DNA of 64,000 nucleotides from assembly GCA_004293905.1 (NCBI GenBank), contig RDZE01000015.1:186001-250000 (forward strand), read 5' to 3'. The notes beneath the pieces are model-generated. The model was given only the letters and a program-made list of their open reading frames with translations. It searched no databases and was not told the DNA's origin. A program made the position numbers and the translations under genes. The first letter of the stretch is position 1; the number at the start of each line of letters is the position of its first letter. This stretch comes from Cytophagales bacterium. Lineage in GTDB: Bacteria > Bacteroidota > Bacteroidia > Cytophagales > Microscillaceae. Positions 45,344-54,483 of this stretch are shown here, piece by piece.

Positions 45344-45493
45344 AATAAATCATATAAAGGCTGATTGATATAAAAATTACTTGTGCTAACTTCTGTTAAT
45401 TTATTTAAGTATTTACTTGCAATTCCTGTTCTATAAATTTAGGTGTTTTTTTCAAAAGCACTTTACTTTCTACTTCAATGTTTTTTTTTTCAT
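45344..45493 (-). pseudogene. Fic gene remnant with large internal deletion
   Basis: The DNA matches both ends of the intact fic gene at 47148-48212. 45344-45388 matches its C-terminal coding end (47161-47205) closely, with two further small deletions, and 45440-45493 matches its first codons and start (48145-48212). Roughly 840 bp of the middle, including the HPFxDGNGR active site, is missing. It follows the 45538-46194 gene exactly as the intact fic follows the 48280-48933 gene. Confidence 0.85.
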
Positions 45494-45518
45494 TTTACTT
45501 GTTTGACTGAAAGTTGAA

Positions 45519-45612
45519 TTAGGTTTTGGCGATTGCCTCAATCCAACAAAGTAGTTTCTAAAATGACTTTGAATTTACGCAATATGGCAATGATTTTAAG
45601 CAAATCTTCTTT
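45519..45612 (-). repeat. Near-identical duplicate of 48255-48348
   Basis: About 94 bases covering the last 24 codons of the PD-(D/E)XK-like gene and the gap before fic are identical by eye to 48255-48348, although the rest of the two genes has diverged strongly. Confidence 0.85.
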
Positions 45613-46194
45613 TTCTGTGCAATCATAAGACTTTGATATGCAATAAGTTCTGTGTTCCATAATCATAAATTCCCAAAATTTTCCGCTTACCGTGCAGCCG
45701 TACAGTGGTTTGCCATTTTTATTATTTTCTTGAGAAATTAAAAAGGCTTCAAGCACTTGGGCTGTAACATCGCGCTTGGGTTCTTTTACTTTTTTGTATT
45801 CTTGAAAATAAAAATAAGGTGTTTTCGGACGTTCCAATATTCCTTTGGCAATCATCATATCGGCTTTAGTTTTCAAAAAATAGCCATCTACAGTTGCCTC
45901 AATCGTATTTTCGTAATAGGTTTTGTATGCTTTGGTTTCTTTGATATGTCCTAAAATAAGGACAGGCGAAATAAAATTCATTTTCAGCATTTCTTCGTTC
46001 CAACCTACAATTTTATTGACCAAATCTTCAGTGATATAATCAAAGAGGTATTCCTCACTTGGAATAAGCGTAGCCGCACTTATTTGTGTCCATTCTTTCA
46101 TAAGTGGGTGAGCATCGTTGCCACCTAAGCGTTCCAAACCAAATATCTCAATCAGTTCGGCTTCGTCATAAATTTTTGCTTTTTTCTTTGCCAT
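45538..46194 (-). CDS. PD-(D/E)XK-like protein, copy 1
   Basis: With the ATG at 46194 (MAKKK start shared with the paralogue) the protein has 218 residues; the in-frame codon at 46302 is an unlikely start. It is paralogous to the protein at 48280-48933: similar starts (ELIEIFGLERL), a TVDGYFLKTKADMMIAKG strand, FYFQEYKK, and an identical 24-residue end. D112 with E132-x-K134 form a PD-(D/E)XK-like signature, so a nuclease fold is likely but unproven. It lies 136 bp after a second, unrelated PD-(D/E)XK gene and before the fic remnant. Confidence 0.75.
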   Translation of the reverse strand: MAKKKAKIYDEAELIEIFGLERLGGNDAHPLMKEWTQISAATLIPSEEYLFDYITEDLVNKIVGWNEEMLKMNFISPVLILGHIKETKAYKTYYENTIEATVDGYFLKTKADMMIAKGILERPKTPYFYFQEYKKVKEPKRDVTAQVLEAFLISQENNKNGKPLYGCTVSGKFWEFMIMEHRTYCISKSYDCTEKEDLLKIIAILRKFKVILETTLLD

Positions 46195-46330
46195 CGCTTT
46201 AGGGTTTTGTTTTTGGTTTGTAGAGTATTTGACAATCAATTCGTTTCGAGTGATTTGTTTTCTAAAACTAAGCCAAAAAGTGTCGTTTCCAAATGGGAAC
46301 AAACCTTCATTGCATTTTGATTTTTAAGCC

Positions 46331-46948
46331 TTATTCATTGGCTAAACTTTTATCTAAAATCCACTGCAAAATCGACAAAACCTCGTGAGGTCTTGTAAAA
46401 GTGAGCGGTACATAATTAGGGTCTATCAATAAGTCATTATTTTCTAATTTTAAAAAACACCAAGAAAAGGCATTGGTAACACAGCCATAAATGACTTTAC
46501 GAGGAATACCTCTCTTTTCATTAAAAAGCAAAGCAGCGTACATTTCCGCTCCACATTGGGCATAGCCTTTGTGAATTTTATCGTCTTTGGCTTCAACAAT
46601 ACAAAAAATGGGAGCTGTTACTTCCGATTTATTGATTTCAGTAGATAATACAAAATCACAATAACCCGAAAGATGTTTGGATTTATCTACATCAAATTCA
46701 TATCCCGAAAAAGTGCTAAATTTATTTACATTTTGCCTACGCAACTCTTTTAATACGGGTACGACGATATATTCTGATTTGGCTTTTTCACTTAGCAAAC
46801 CCTCTTGTTGCGCTTCTTGCATATCTTCCAAGAGTTTTGGCGTAGGCTGAAAATTTTTGTAAGGGAAAGATAACCAATTCAATGTATGATTTTCTACTCC
46901 AAAGTTATCTTTTAGTTGAGATAATTTTTTAAAACTACTGTAAGACAT
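46331..46948 (-). CDS. PD-(D/E)XK nuclease-fold protein
   Basis: The 205-residue protein has the core SGYCDFVLST then IFCIVEAKDDKIHKG, i.e. Asp (near 97) and ExK (near 119-121), followed by the helix YAQCGAEMYAALLF typical of restriction-like nuclease folds. Similar stand-alone proteins occur in Bacteroidota and Cyanobacteria without assigned role. It uses a promoter region almost identical to that of the 48280-48933 gene, but the proteins are not closely alike. It may be an insertion into the cassette copy. Confidence 0.72.
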   Translation of the reverse strand: MSYSSFKKLSQLKDNFGVENHTLNWLSFPYKNFQPTPKLLEDMQEAQQEGLLSEKAKSEYIVVPVLKELRRQNVNKFSTFSGYEFDVDKSKHLSGYCDFVLSTEINKSEVTAPIFCIVEAKDDKIHKGYAQCGAEMYAALLFNEKRGIPRKVIYGCVTNAFSWCFLKLENNDLLIDPNYVPLTFTRPHEVLSILQWILDKSLANE

Positions 46949-46964
46949 AAGTTTTTTAGGTTTT

Positions 46965-47031
46965 GTTTTGACAAAGATACAAAAAATGCTATTTTCAGTG
47001 ATGTGGTTTTTGGAAAGTTGAGATTATTTTA
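46965..47031 (-). repeat. Promoter-region duplicate of 48948-49014
   Basis: About 67 bases including the -7 element match 48948-49014 with only two mismatches by eye. Confidence 0.85.
46972..46979 (-). promoter_or_regulatory. -7 element of cassette copy 1
   Basis: TATCTTTG on the minus strand, 24 bases before the ATG at 46948. Confidence 0.65.
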
Positions 47032-47066
47032 CCTTGCTCGTCTATGCTGATGACTTTGGGTATGCT

Positions 47067-47144
47067 TATGTATATGAAATGGCGTTTTTCTATACATACC
47101 AAACTTGATATGTATATGAAATGGCGTTTTTCTATACATACCAA
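47067..47144. repeat. Two tandem 42-bp units, each a hairpin
   Basis: A 36-base sequence occurs at 47067-47102 and 47109-47144 without mismatch (period 42). Each copy has an 8-bp palindromic arm TATGTATA/TATACATA around a 16-base centre. A degenerate half copy lies near 45262-45287. On the minus strand the period keeps the frame of the upstream fic gene. Confidence 0.85.
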
Positions 47145-47147
47145 CTT

Positions 47148-48212
47148 TTATTTATTGACAAATAAGTCAAATAAAGGCTGATTGATATAAAAATTACTTG
47201 TGCTAATTTTATATTTTATCAAAAAACCTCCTTCTGTTAATTCATTCAAGTACTTACTTGCCGTTTGGCGATTGACTTTTAAATCTTGTTCTATAAATTC
47301 AATTTTCGTGTAAGGGTGTTTAAAAAGATTGTTTAGTAAGTCTTGACTATAAAATTTATACTTTTCTCTGATTTGTTGTTTATAGTCTTGCATCAATGCT
47401 TTGATTTTTCCAATCAAAACAATTGTTTCTTGGGCTATCTCTTCCACGCCATCAAGCATAAAAAGCAACCAGCTTTCCCAATCATTTGTATCTCTAACAT
47501 TTTGTAATTTTTGGTAATAGGCTTGTTTGTTGCGGATAATATAACGGCTCAGGTACAAAATAGGCAAATCGAGTAAACCTTGCAAAATCAGGTACAAAAT
47601 ATTGATAATACGCCCTGTCCTTCCATTTCCGTCATAAAAAGGGTGAATACTCTCAAACTGAAAATGAATGATTGCCATTTTTACCAATGGGTCGAGGTCT
47701 GAAAGTTCGTTGTCATTGATGAATTTTTCTAAGTTACTCATCAAATAGCTAATGGTATCAAAATCTTGTGGGGGCATATAAACAACCTCTCCTGTTTGGG
47801 CATTTTTGAGGGTTGTACCTACTTGCTTGCGAAAACCAGCTTTATTTTGCTCTAAAATTTCTTGGATTTCAATGATATGATTAGAGGTAAGTAAACCTAT
47901 TTTTTTGACTATCTCAAAACCACTTTTGAGGGCTTGGGCATAGTTTTGCACTTCTTTGGTAGCCAAAGAACTTACTAACTCTGCAAAAATATCTGCCTTA
48001 AAAAGTTCGTCGTGAGTAGTAATAATATTCTCTACTGCCGAACTGTCTTTTGCCTCTTGCAAAACAAGCGTATTTATCAGAATTGCCTCATTAGGAATTG
48101 TTTTGGCTATGCTTTTGAGTTCAGACAATGCCCTACTCGCCAAAGTTGTTTTTTTCAAAACAGCTTTAGTTTCTACTTCAAAAGGCAAGGGTAAAGTTTG
48201 AATTTTATACAT
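47148..48212 (-). CDS. Fic domain protein with N-terminal inhibitory helix and C-terminal HTH
   Basis: The 354-residue protein has the complete Fic motif HPFYDGNGRTGR (190-201) and, upstream, the self-inhibition motif S57xxxE61N62 of class II Fic proteins. The flap VVYMPPQD (143-150) is present. The C-terminal 60 residues form a winged-helix-like segment (FIEQDLKVNRQTASKYLNEL). Such proteins transfer AMP to a target and are often latent or regulated. It follows the PD-(D/E)XK-like gene by 67 bp in the same transcript. Role in defence is inferred from context only. Confidence 0.92.
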   Translation of the reverse strand: MYKIQTLPLPFEVETKAVLKKTTLASRALSELKSIAKTIPNEAILINTLVLQEAKDSSAVENIITTHDELFKADIFAELVSSLATKEVQNYAQALKSGFEIVKKIGLLTSNHIIEIQEILEQNKAGFRKQVGTTLKNAQTGEVVYMPPQDFDTISYLMSNLEKFINDNELSDLDPLVKMAIIHFQFESIHPFYDGNGRTGRIINILYLILQGLLDLPILYLSRYIIRNKQAYYQKLQNVRDTNDWESWLLFMLDGVEEIAQETIVLIGKIKALMQDYKQQIREKYKFYSQDLLNNLFKHPYTKIEFIEQDLKVNRQTASKYLNELTEGGFLIKYKISTSNFYINQPLFDLFVNK

Positions 48213-48254
48213 TTTACTTGTTTGACTGAAAGTTGAATATCGTATTTTTGTTCA

Positions 48255-48348
48255 AACCTATAAGGTTTTGGCGATTGCCTCAATCCAACAAAGTAGTTTC
48301 TAAAATGACTTTGAATTTACGCAATATGGCAATGATTTTAAGCAAATC
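48255..48348 (-). repeat. Near-identical duplicate of 45519-45612
   Basis: The right-hand copy of the shared 3' end of the cassette genes; see 45519-45612. Confidence 0.85.
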
Positions 48349-48933
48349 TTCTTTTTGGGTAGCATCAAAAACACGACTTACTCCATATTGTTTGCCTTCC
48401 ATCACTACAAACTGCCAATTTCTACCCACAATGGTAAGCCCATAAAGCGGTTTACCATTCTTGTTTTTCTCTTGGGAAATCAAAAACGCTACCAATAACT
48501 GCGCCATCGGCTCAGGAGGGCTTTTTTTGCTTCGTTTGTATTCTTGGAAATGGAAATAAGGCGTTTGAGCTATATCGCCAAAGCCTTTGGCAAGCATAAA
48601 ATCTGTTTTAGTTTGGAGATAAATGGCTTCTACAGTCGCAGAAATTTCTTTGTCAAAAAATCCACCATAGCCTTTTTCTTTGCTATAGAGTTTGATAAAG
48701 TTATGCAACAAAGGCGAAATAAACCGCATTTTCAAGGTTTCTTCATTCCAAAAATCTGCCCCTTCATTGGCTAAACTCAATAGTTCTTCAAAATCTTTTT
48801 CCTCATGAGCCATCAGTTGAGGCACATCTACTGCTAACCAGTTTTCTAATAAAGAATAACCATTCAGTACCCTTGTCAATCCAAAAGTAAGTATCAACTC
48901 CTCTTCTGACCATTCTTTTTTCTTTTTTGCCAT
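48280..48933 (-). CDS. PD-(D/E)XK-like protein, copy 2
   Basis: The 217-residue protein starts at the ATG at 48933; the codon at 48957 lies inside the -7 promoter element. It parallels the 45538-46194 protein: EELILTFGLTRV near the start, EAIYLQTKTDFMLAKG, YFHFQEYKR, and an identical 24-residue end. Signature residues are D111 and E131-x-K133. Function unknown; a nuclease fold is the best reading. It heads a two-gene transcript with the intact fic. Confidence 0.75.
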   Translation of the reverse strand: MAKKKKEWSEEELILTFGLTRVLNGYSLLENWLAVDVPQLMAHEEKDFEELLSLANEGADFWNEETLKMRFISPLLHNFIKLYSKEKGYGGFFDKEISATVEAIYLQTKTDFMLAKGFGDIAQTPYFHFQEYKRSKKSPPEPMAQLLVAFLISQEKNKNGKPLYGLTIVGRNWQFVVMEGKQYGVSRVFDATQKEDLLKIIAILRKFKVILETTLLD

Positions 48934-48947
48934 CGCTTTAAAGTATT

Positions 48948-49014
48948 GTTTTGACAAAGATACAAAAAACGCTATTTTCAGTGATGTAGTTTTTGGAAAG
49001 TTGAGATTATTTTT
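48948..49014 (-). repeat. Promoter-region duplicate of 46965-47031
   Basis: The right-hand copy of the shared promoter segment; two mismatches by eye. Confidence 0.85.
48955..48962 (-). promoter_or_regulatory. -7 element of cassette copy 2
   Basis: TATCTTTG on the minus strand, 22 bases before the ATG at 48933. It fixes that start. Confidence 0.65.
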
Positions 49015-49109
49015 ATTTGTTTGAGTGGGGTAACGTTTATAGGTTTTGATAGTTTTTATTTTGTATTTTGAATGGTGGTACTTTGTGGGAAATATAACCC
49101 AGTTTAATC

Positions 49110-52100
49110 TTACAATGTTAGATTTTCTCCAAAAAAATCTTCGTAATTGATACGGAACATAAAAGAGGCATTTTTGTATTTTTGCCTGTTTTCAGGATAT
49201 TCCATGTACTGTTTTATTTCTTCTTTTAACTCTTCTTTCACTTCTTCTAAAGGTTTTTGCATTTTTTGATATTTGTCTTTGATACCTTTTATCTTATCAT
49301 CTTGCATGTCTTCTAAACTGATTCTATCTATGAGATAATTATCTACTTTCTTTTGTTTCACATATCGATACTGTGATAATTTAACATAGAGAGGTATTGC
49401 ATTTTGTTCTGCAAATAATGTTTTCACAGTGGTTTTTGTGTCTATTTCATATTCTTTACCATTTGGCAAAATTACTTCAATATCATACTCTGCTTTGTTT
49501 TCAGTTTGTGATACGTGTTTTATATTTTCTTCTCCTAAATCATGTGCCAAAGAGTAGTAGGTTAACATTTCACCAATAAAACCAGTAATACTGTTTACTG
49601 TTGCTTCTTTTTCTTGTTCCAAAAGATTTTTGAGAATATCAGCATATCCAAGAATTTGCTCTAGTTCTTCTTTGCTAAATTTATTGGCTAAATCGACTAA
49701 TTCTTTCAGTTTTTCAGAAACTTCTTTAAGGTATTCCTCTGGTAGTTGGATAATTTCTTTGAGATATTCTTGTTTATCTATGAAGTGTTGTAACTCTTCT
49801 TGGCTAAACTTTTCTGTAATTTCTAAGAGTTCTTCAATGTTTTCTGTAATTCGCTTTTTCTGTTCATCACTTAATTCTCTGTCTAATTCTATTCTTGGCT
49901 TATTATTATCATTGATTAGGTTCTGTATTTGTTGAGGGTTTTCAAAGCCTGCATTTTTAATAAAACTTAAAGACTGAAGGTCTTTTTCTTGTAGTTTAGC
50001 TTCTTTTACTTGTTTTAATAAATTAGTATCCTCTTCTTTGGGCAAAGCTAAAGACATTAGTTTGGCAAATAAATCTTTTTCAGTGTTATTTTTAAAAAAT
50101 TGTTCTCTGTCTTCTTCTTGTTCTTTGTTTTCGTCATGGGCTTGTAAGATTTTGAGAATAGATTTTTCTTCAAATCCTTCTTGATAAATATAAATAGTTT
50201 TGAATCCGTCATGCTCGGTCATGGCTATTTCACCGTCAGGATTTTCTTCTATTAAATTTTCTTGTTGATTGTATTGAAACAAATACTTAAAAGGAAAAGG
50301 CTGATGAGCAATCTTGATAATGTATTTCACTCTTTCATCTTTTTTCCATTCTTTGTAATAATGAGCAGTCCATTCAGAAGCATTTTTGGCTTTTTCTTCT
50401 ATAATATCCCCTTTTACATACACAGGATAAATACCATTGTTTTTGAGTATTTGTTTAAAATCTTTAGACGCGGAACAAGCATCAATAAGATTTTGTGTAT
50501 ACTTGTTTTTTCCTAAGACTAATCTTTTGATTTGCTTATTTCGGTCAAAATATAGCGTATCTTTAGTTTGTCTTTCTGTATAAAGATATTCATTTTCATT
50601 TTCTAAGTACAGCATATAATTGGGTAGTAACTCATATTCGGTTGTATAACCTTCTATTAAGTTTCTGAGTGTGTTATAATTGGATTCGCCTTTATTTATA
50701 GTGTTTTTTTGTGTTTGGGCAACCCATTCAAAAGTATTCTCACAAAATTCTTGATAATTTACCAATGAATCTACTCGATTACTTCTTTCATTTTTTTTCA
50801 AGGCTTTACGAACTTCTATTGCTGCATGTGTTTCAGGGCTTACGCCTATAGCCTCTAAAAATTCTTGTGCTTTTTTCTTGTCTTTATGTGTATCAAGCCA
50901 GTTTTGTACCCAATCAGGCAGTTTTTCTTGGTCAAGTAATAGGCTTGAATTGGGAGATTGTAGGCACTGTTGGGGTGTGAAATCATCAAATTGATAATAT
51001 GTTTGATATTTTCTAAGTCCTTTTTGCCCTTGCTGAAAAAACATCTCAAAAATAGCAGGATTTATTAGTATAGTTAGTCTAGGAATTGTCGGTTTTGTGT
51101 CAGGCTTGCTTTCCTCACTAAGATAGTAAGCAACCAAAAAAGTTACTCTTTTAATGGCTTGTTGGCTATCATCAAATAACGTACTAGCAGAGTGAAACAA
51201 ATCAGCTTTTATATCTTTTAGCGGGGCATTTTTTTGGGTAAAAATTTTTTCACTTGGTATATTATGAGGAAACAGACTTTTTACCTTTTCTAATATTTTA
51301 CTACCATTGGCTTTATTAGGTAAAATATCTTCCAAAGAAAATTTTACATAAGTTTCTTCATCTACTATAAAACTTATGTTGTCACTCCATTCAAATTCTC
51401 GTAATTGCCTGTTGTCAATAAAAGTTTTATCTTTAATGTTTTCAGTCATTTCTAAACTAACTCCTACTTCTATAAAGCGTGCCTCGAAGGATTTTGTATC
51501 ATATTTCTTGTGATTTGACATTAGATAGAATCCTGAATGCAAGACTTTATTGATGTACTTTCTTTTTACATTAGGCGTAACATGATACACTAATTCCATT
51601 AGAGCGGGTTCGCTCTCATAATCATCGATGAGTTTATTGGCAAAATCATCACTCTCTTTTAGTAAAGAAATATCTCCATCAAACTTTTCTAACAACGATT
51701 TAGGCAATAGATAATAATTACTTTCTCTTAAAAATTGATTTAACTCATGATAACTATCTTCCAAAAAATATTGATATTCTACTTTCAATTTTGTTTTTAT
51801 CCGAAGTTTATTTTCCTCTTCTTTCACCACAAAATGAGCAAAAAAAGCCTCATTATTTGTTTTCAATTTCTGCAATAACAAAATTTCAGCTTTATCTATA
51901 TCATTAAATTCTTGAGTAGTAAAATGATCACTTAGATTTTTATAAGAAGTAGGGTTAGCATAGCCCGAAACACAACTTTCAAAAGCCTGCAAATGCTCAA
52001 AAGGAATGAATTGATAATCGGTATTTTTGCTTAAAAAGGTAGTCAATTTTTTATAATCTGCTTCAGAAAAATTAGGTAGTTCTTTATGATACAACACTTC

Positions 52101-54461
52101 ACTAGGTGTAACAAATTCACCATCAATGGTATAGACGAAGTTTAAGTCCTTGATACTATTTTTTCCATTGCTTTGCTCATAAAGGATTTCTAAATCTCTG
52201 TAAACTTTCTCGATAGTTTTCGGGGTTTTTCTTGTCTTTTTCTCTATGTCTTCTAAGTGTATTTCCTCCCAATTCTCATAAAATAAATTCCATATAATAT
52301 TGGGTTTGTCTTTGAGTGTGTATTCATAGATGTTGCTAAAATTATCAAACTCTTTTTCACTATGTTTCATTTGGTAGTGATTCAATATGCCACTTTTGGC
52401 ATCTTCATTGGCGTGCGGGTGCAGTTCGCAAAGAGGTTTGTAATCACCTTGAGTATTTTGGAATATTATTAATTCTTTGGCTATTTTATCTTTTATTTTA
52501 GCTTTGTGAAAATGATTGTGAAAATTTCGAAAGATGTTCCATTTATCGTCGTGATGAAGTGTATCTTTGTTTGTTGTTATAACTGTATTTATTTTATCAA
52601 ACAACAATATATCGTTTTCAAATGCTTGAGTTATATTTGCAAACAAAGTATTGTTTGTATGAATCACTCCTTCGCTAATCACTGCTCCGCATTTTGATAG
52701 TATATCTTTTACATCTTTTGTCTTTTCAGTAATCAGAAAATAGGAGTTGTCTTTAGACAATACTTGTTCTAAACTATAGTATTCGCCATCTTGAAATTTG
52801 ATGAAAGGAATATATGCAATATCATTTGTTTGGCTAGTGTTTGCTACCAATTCATCTAAAAGGGTTTGATAGTCTTTTTTTGATAGTTTTTTTATCCATT
52901 GTACTATATTTTCGTATTCGGCTGCATTGAGCAAATCAATGATATTCCAAGTGTCTATATTATCAAAAATGTCTTGTATTTGCTCTTGGTAGCTTTCTAA
53001 ATCAGGGTGTAGCCAATCTTCAGATAAACCCAAATCTTTAGGATTCACTTTGAAAGCAGTATCTTTGATTTTTACAGATTCGGCACTATCCCTAAAGCCT
53101 GTTTCTGTAGGTATGTTTTCAATGAAAGCATTGTATAAGTTACCATAAATATGCTCACCATAAAATTCATAATCCGCTTTGTTTTCTGAATCGAGAAAGC
53201 ATTTGAAAAAAGCAATATGTTTATCTTGTTGCTTGTTTTCTCTTAATCTTTTCACATATTCATAAAGTTCCATGCCTATTGCCTCAATCGTTTTTCGATT
53301 GTGTTGTTCATTTTCGCTAATAGCAATGTCTTGTCGGTCGGGTTTGGTACTAAAAGTATTACTATTAATGATAAATTTGTAGCCTAATTGTAACTTAAGA
53401 ATCGGAAAATACAAAAAGAAATTAGATACTTTTTCATCTATATTTTGGGTTTCTTTAGGAAAAAGAAGTTCTAGTTTAGGTATTTTTATAATATTCTCTT
53501 CGTCTTCTTTGGGCTGATATTGTGGAAGTTTATGAGTTGGCAAATTCTCAATGAAGAAATTTTCCTTCACTTTTGCTTTACTGATTGCCTTATCATTGAT
53601 TTGCACACGGTCGGTATTTTTCAGGAAAAACAAAGAAATAGCAATATCCTCAACAATTTTACCCTCATCAAGTTCCTTTTGTAAAAGTTCGGCTTGGCCT
53701 TCACCCAGAGTAATATAAAGTGCAGAACCTGAAGTCAAGGCGGTTTTGTTTATCTTATATTTTTCTATACATTTCTGAAAAAACGTAAAAAACTTTACTT
53801 GTTCATTTTTTGGAAACAGATTGACTTTATTACCCAAATAATCAGTCTTTTCCTCATTAGGCATTGCGGGGTAGTAAGTATAAATAATTCTAGTCAGAAG
53901 CGGATAGTCAATATTCTGACAATCCTTGGCAATAAAGTTTGTAGTATCATCAAATTCTAAATCTGTAGCACTTGACCAACTAAATAAGATAGGGGCTTTG
54001 TGTTCATTAACAAGCTTATCATAGAGGTGCTCGCCTTTATCTAAAGAATTATTGTTTCTAAAAAAATCATATAGTAACTTTGATCCTAATCCATATTTAC
54101 CAATTGTTTCAGGGTCATTATCTTTATCAGCATTCTCCTTACTTAAAAATCCTCTCAACTGTCCCTTGTTCAAAGGCAATTGGTCTGTATAAAAAGGTTT
54201 TCCATTGTTAATCACTAATAAATTTTCGTCATCAAAATAAAAATACATTTGTGATCCTTTGGCATCATTGGCATTTTGCAGAAACTCATAAAATATTTGT
54301 ATGTGTGTTTCTCCTGCAAAATTAGCGGTGTTTTTTAAAAAAGATAAATCATATCTTTGACTCCTTAAGTAAGTTAATAATCTATCTGAAGCCACCCCTA
54401 TCTGCTCTGGCACTTCTCCACAAATTAGTTGTACATATTGCTGTAAATCTCTGATTTTCAT
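49110..54461 (-). CDS. Giant GHKL (sacsin/Hsp90-like) ATPase with PD-(D/E)XK-like C-terminus
   Basis: The 1783-residue protein opens with a Bergerat ATP site: EFLQNANDA (59-67), VINNGKPF (83-90) and TIGKYGLGSK (119-128), the pattern of sacsin-type Hsp90-like ATPases. A very long middle without recognised domains follows. At about 1535-1615 two similar helical units (SQEELQHFIDKQEYLKEI and SKEELEQILGYADILKNL) lie in tandem. The C-terminus has GFIGEMLTYY (1627 on), EYDIEV (Asp1660) and EIDTK (Asp1674, Lys1676), a DUF3883-like PD-(D/E)XK pattern. It starts 22 bp after the ZorB-like gene in the same operon and is the probable effector. I find no known Zorya effector that looks like it. Confidence 0.82.
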   Translation of the reverse strand: MKIRDLQQYVQLICGEVPEQIGVASDRLLTYLRSQRYDLSFLKNTANFAGETHIQIFYEFLQNANDAKGSQMYFYFDDENLLVINNGKPFYTDQLPLNKGQLRGFLSKENADKDNDPETIGKYGLGSKLLYDFFRNNNSLDKGEHLYDKLVNEHKAPILFSWSSATDLEFDDTTNFIAKDCQNIDYPLLTRIIYTYYPAMPNEEKTDYLGNKVNLFPKNEQVKFFTFFQKCIEKYKINKTALTSGSALYITLGEGQAELLQKELDEGKIVEDIAISLFFLKNTDRVQINDKAISKAKVKENFFIENLPTHKLPQYQPKEDEENIIKIPKLELLFPKETQNIDEKVSNFFLYFPILKLQLGYKFIINSNTFSTKPDRQDIAISENEQHNRKTIEAIGMELYEYVKRLRENKQQDKHIAFFKCFLDSENKADYEFYGEHIYGNLYNAFIENIPTETGFRDSAESVKIKDTAFKVNPKDLGLSEDWLHPDLESYQEQIQDIFDNIDTWNIIDLLNAAEYENIVQWIKKLSKKDYQTLLDELVANTSQTNDIAYIPFIKFQDGEYYSLEQVLSKDNSYFLITEKTKDVKDILSKCGAVISEGVIHTNNTLFANITQAFENDILLFDKINTVITTNKDTLHHDDKWNIFRNFHNHFHKAKIKDKIAKELIIFQNTQGDYKPLCELHPHANEDAKSGILNHYQMKHSEKEFDNFSNIYEYTLKDKPNIIWNLFYENWEEIHLEDIEKKTRKTPKTIEKVYRDLEILYEQSNGKNSIKDLNFVYTIDGEFVTPSEVLYHKELPNFSEADYKKLTTFLSKNTDYQFIPFEHLQAFESCVSGYANPTSYKNLSDHFTTQEFNDIDKAEILLLQKLKTNNEAFFAHFVVKEEENKLRIKTKLKVEYQYFLEDSYHELNQFLRESNYYLLPKSLLEKFDGDISLLKESDDFANKLIDDYESEPALMELVYHVTPNVKRKYINKVLHSGFYLMSNHKKYDTKSFEARFIEVGVSLEMTENIKDKTFIDNRQLREFEWSDNISFIVDEETYVKFSLEDILPNKANGSKILEKVKSLFPHNIPSEKIFTQKNAPLKDIKADLFHSASTLFDDSQQAIKRVTFLVAYYLSEESKPDTKPTIPRLTILINPAIFEMFFQQGQKGLRKYQTYYQFDDFTPQQCLQSPNSSLLLDQEKLPDWVQNWLDTHKDKKKAQEFLEAIGVSPETHAAIEVRKALKKNERSNRVDSLVNYQEFCENTFEWVAQTQKNTINKGESNYNTLRNLIEGYTTEYELLPNYMLYLENENEYLYTERQTKDTLYFDRNKQIKRLVLGKNKYTQNLIDACSASKDFKQILKNNGIYPVYVKGDIIEEKAKNASEWTAHYYKEWKKDERVKYIIKIAHQPFPFKYLFQYNQQENLIEENPDGEIAMTEHDGFKTIYIYQEGFEEKSILKILQAHDENKEQEEDREQFFKNNTEKDLFAKLMSLALPKEEDTNLLKQVKEAKLQEKDLQSLSFIKNAGFENPQQIQNLINDNNKPRIELDRELSDEQKKRITENIEELLEITEKFSQEELQHFIDKQEYLKEIIQLPEEYLKEVSEKLKELVDLANKFSKEELEQILGYADILKNLLEQEKEATVNSITGFIGEMLTYYSLAHDLGEENIKHVSQTENKAEYDIEVILPNGKEYEIDTKTTVKTLFAEQNAIPLYVKLSQYRYVKQKKVDNYLIDRISLEDMQDDKIKGIKDKYQKMQKPLEEVKEELKEEIKQYMEYPENRQKYKNASFMFRINYEDFFGENLTL

Positions 54462-54483
54462 TATTTTAGTTGATTTTAATGTC

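Noticed and set aside
47067-47144. CRISPR array
   Set aside because: Only two repeats with a 6-base gap, and no cas genes.
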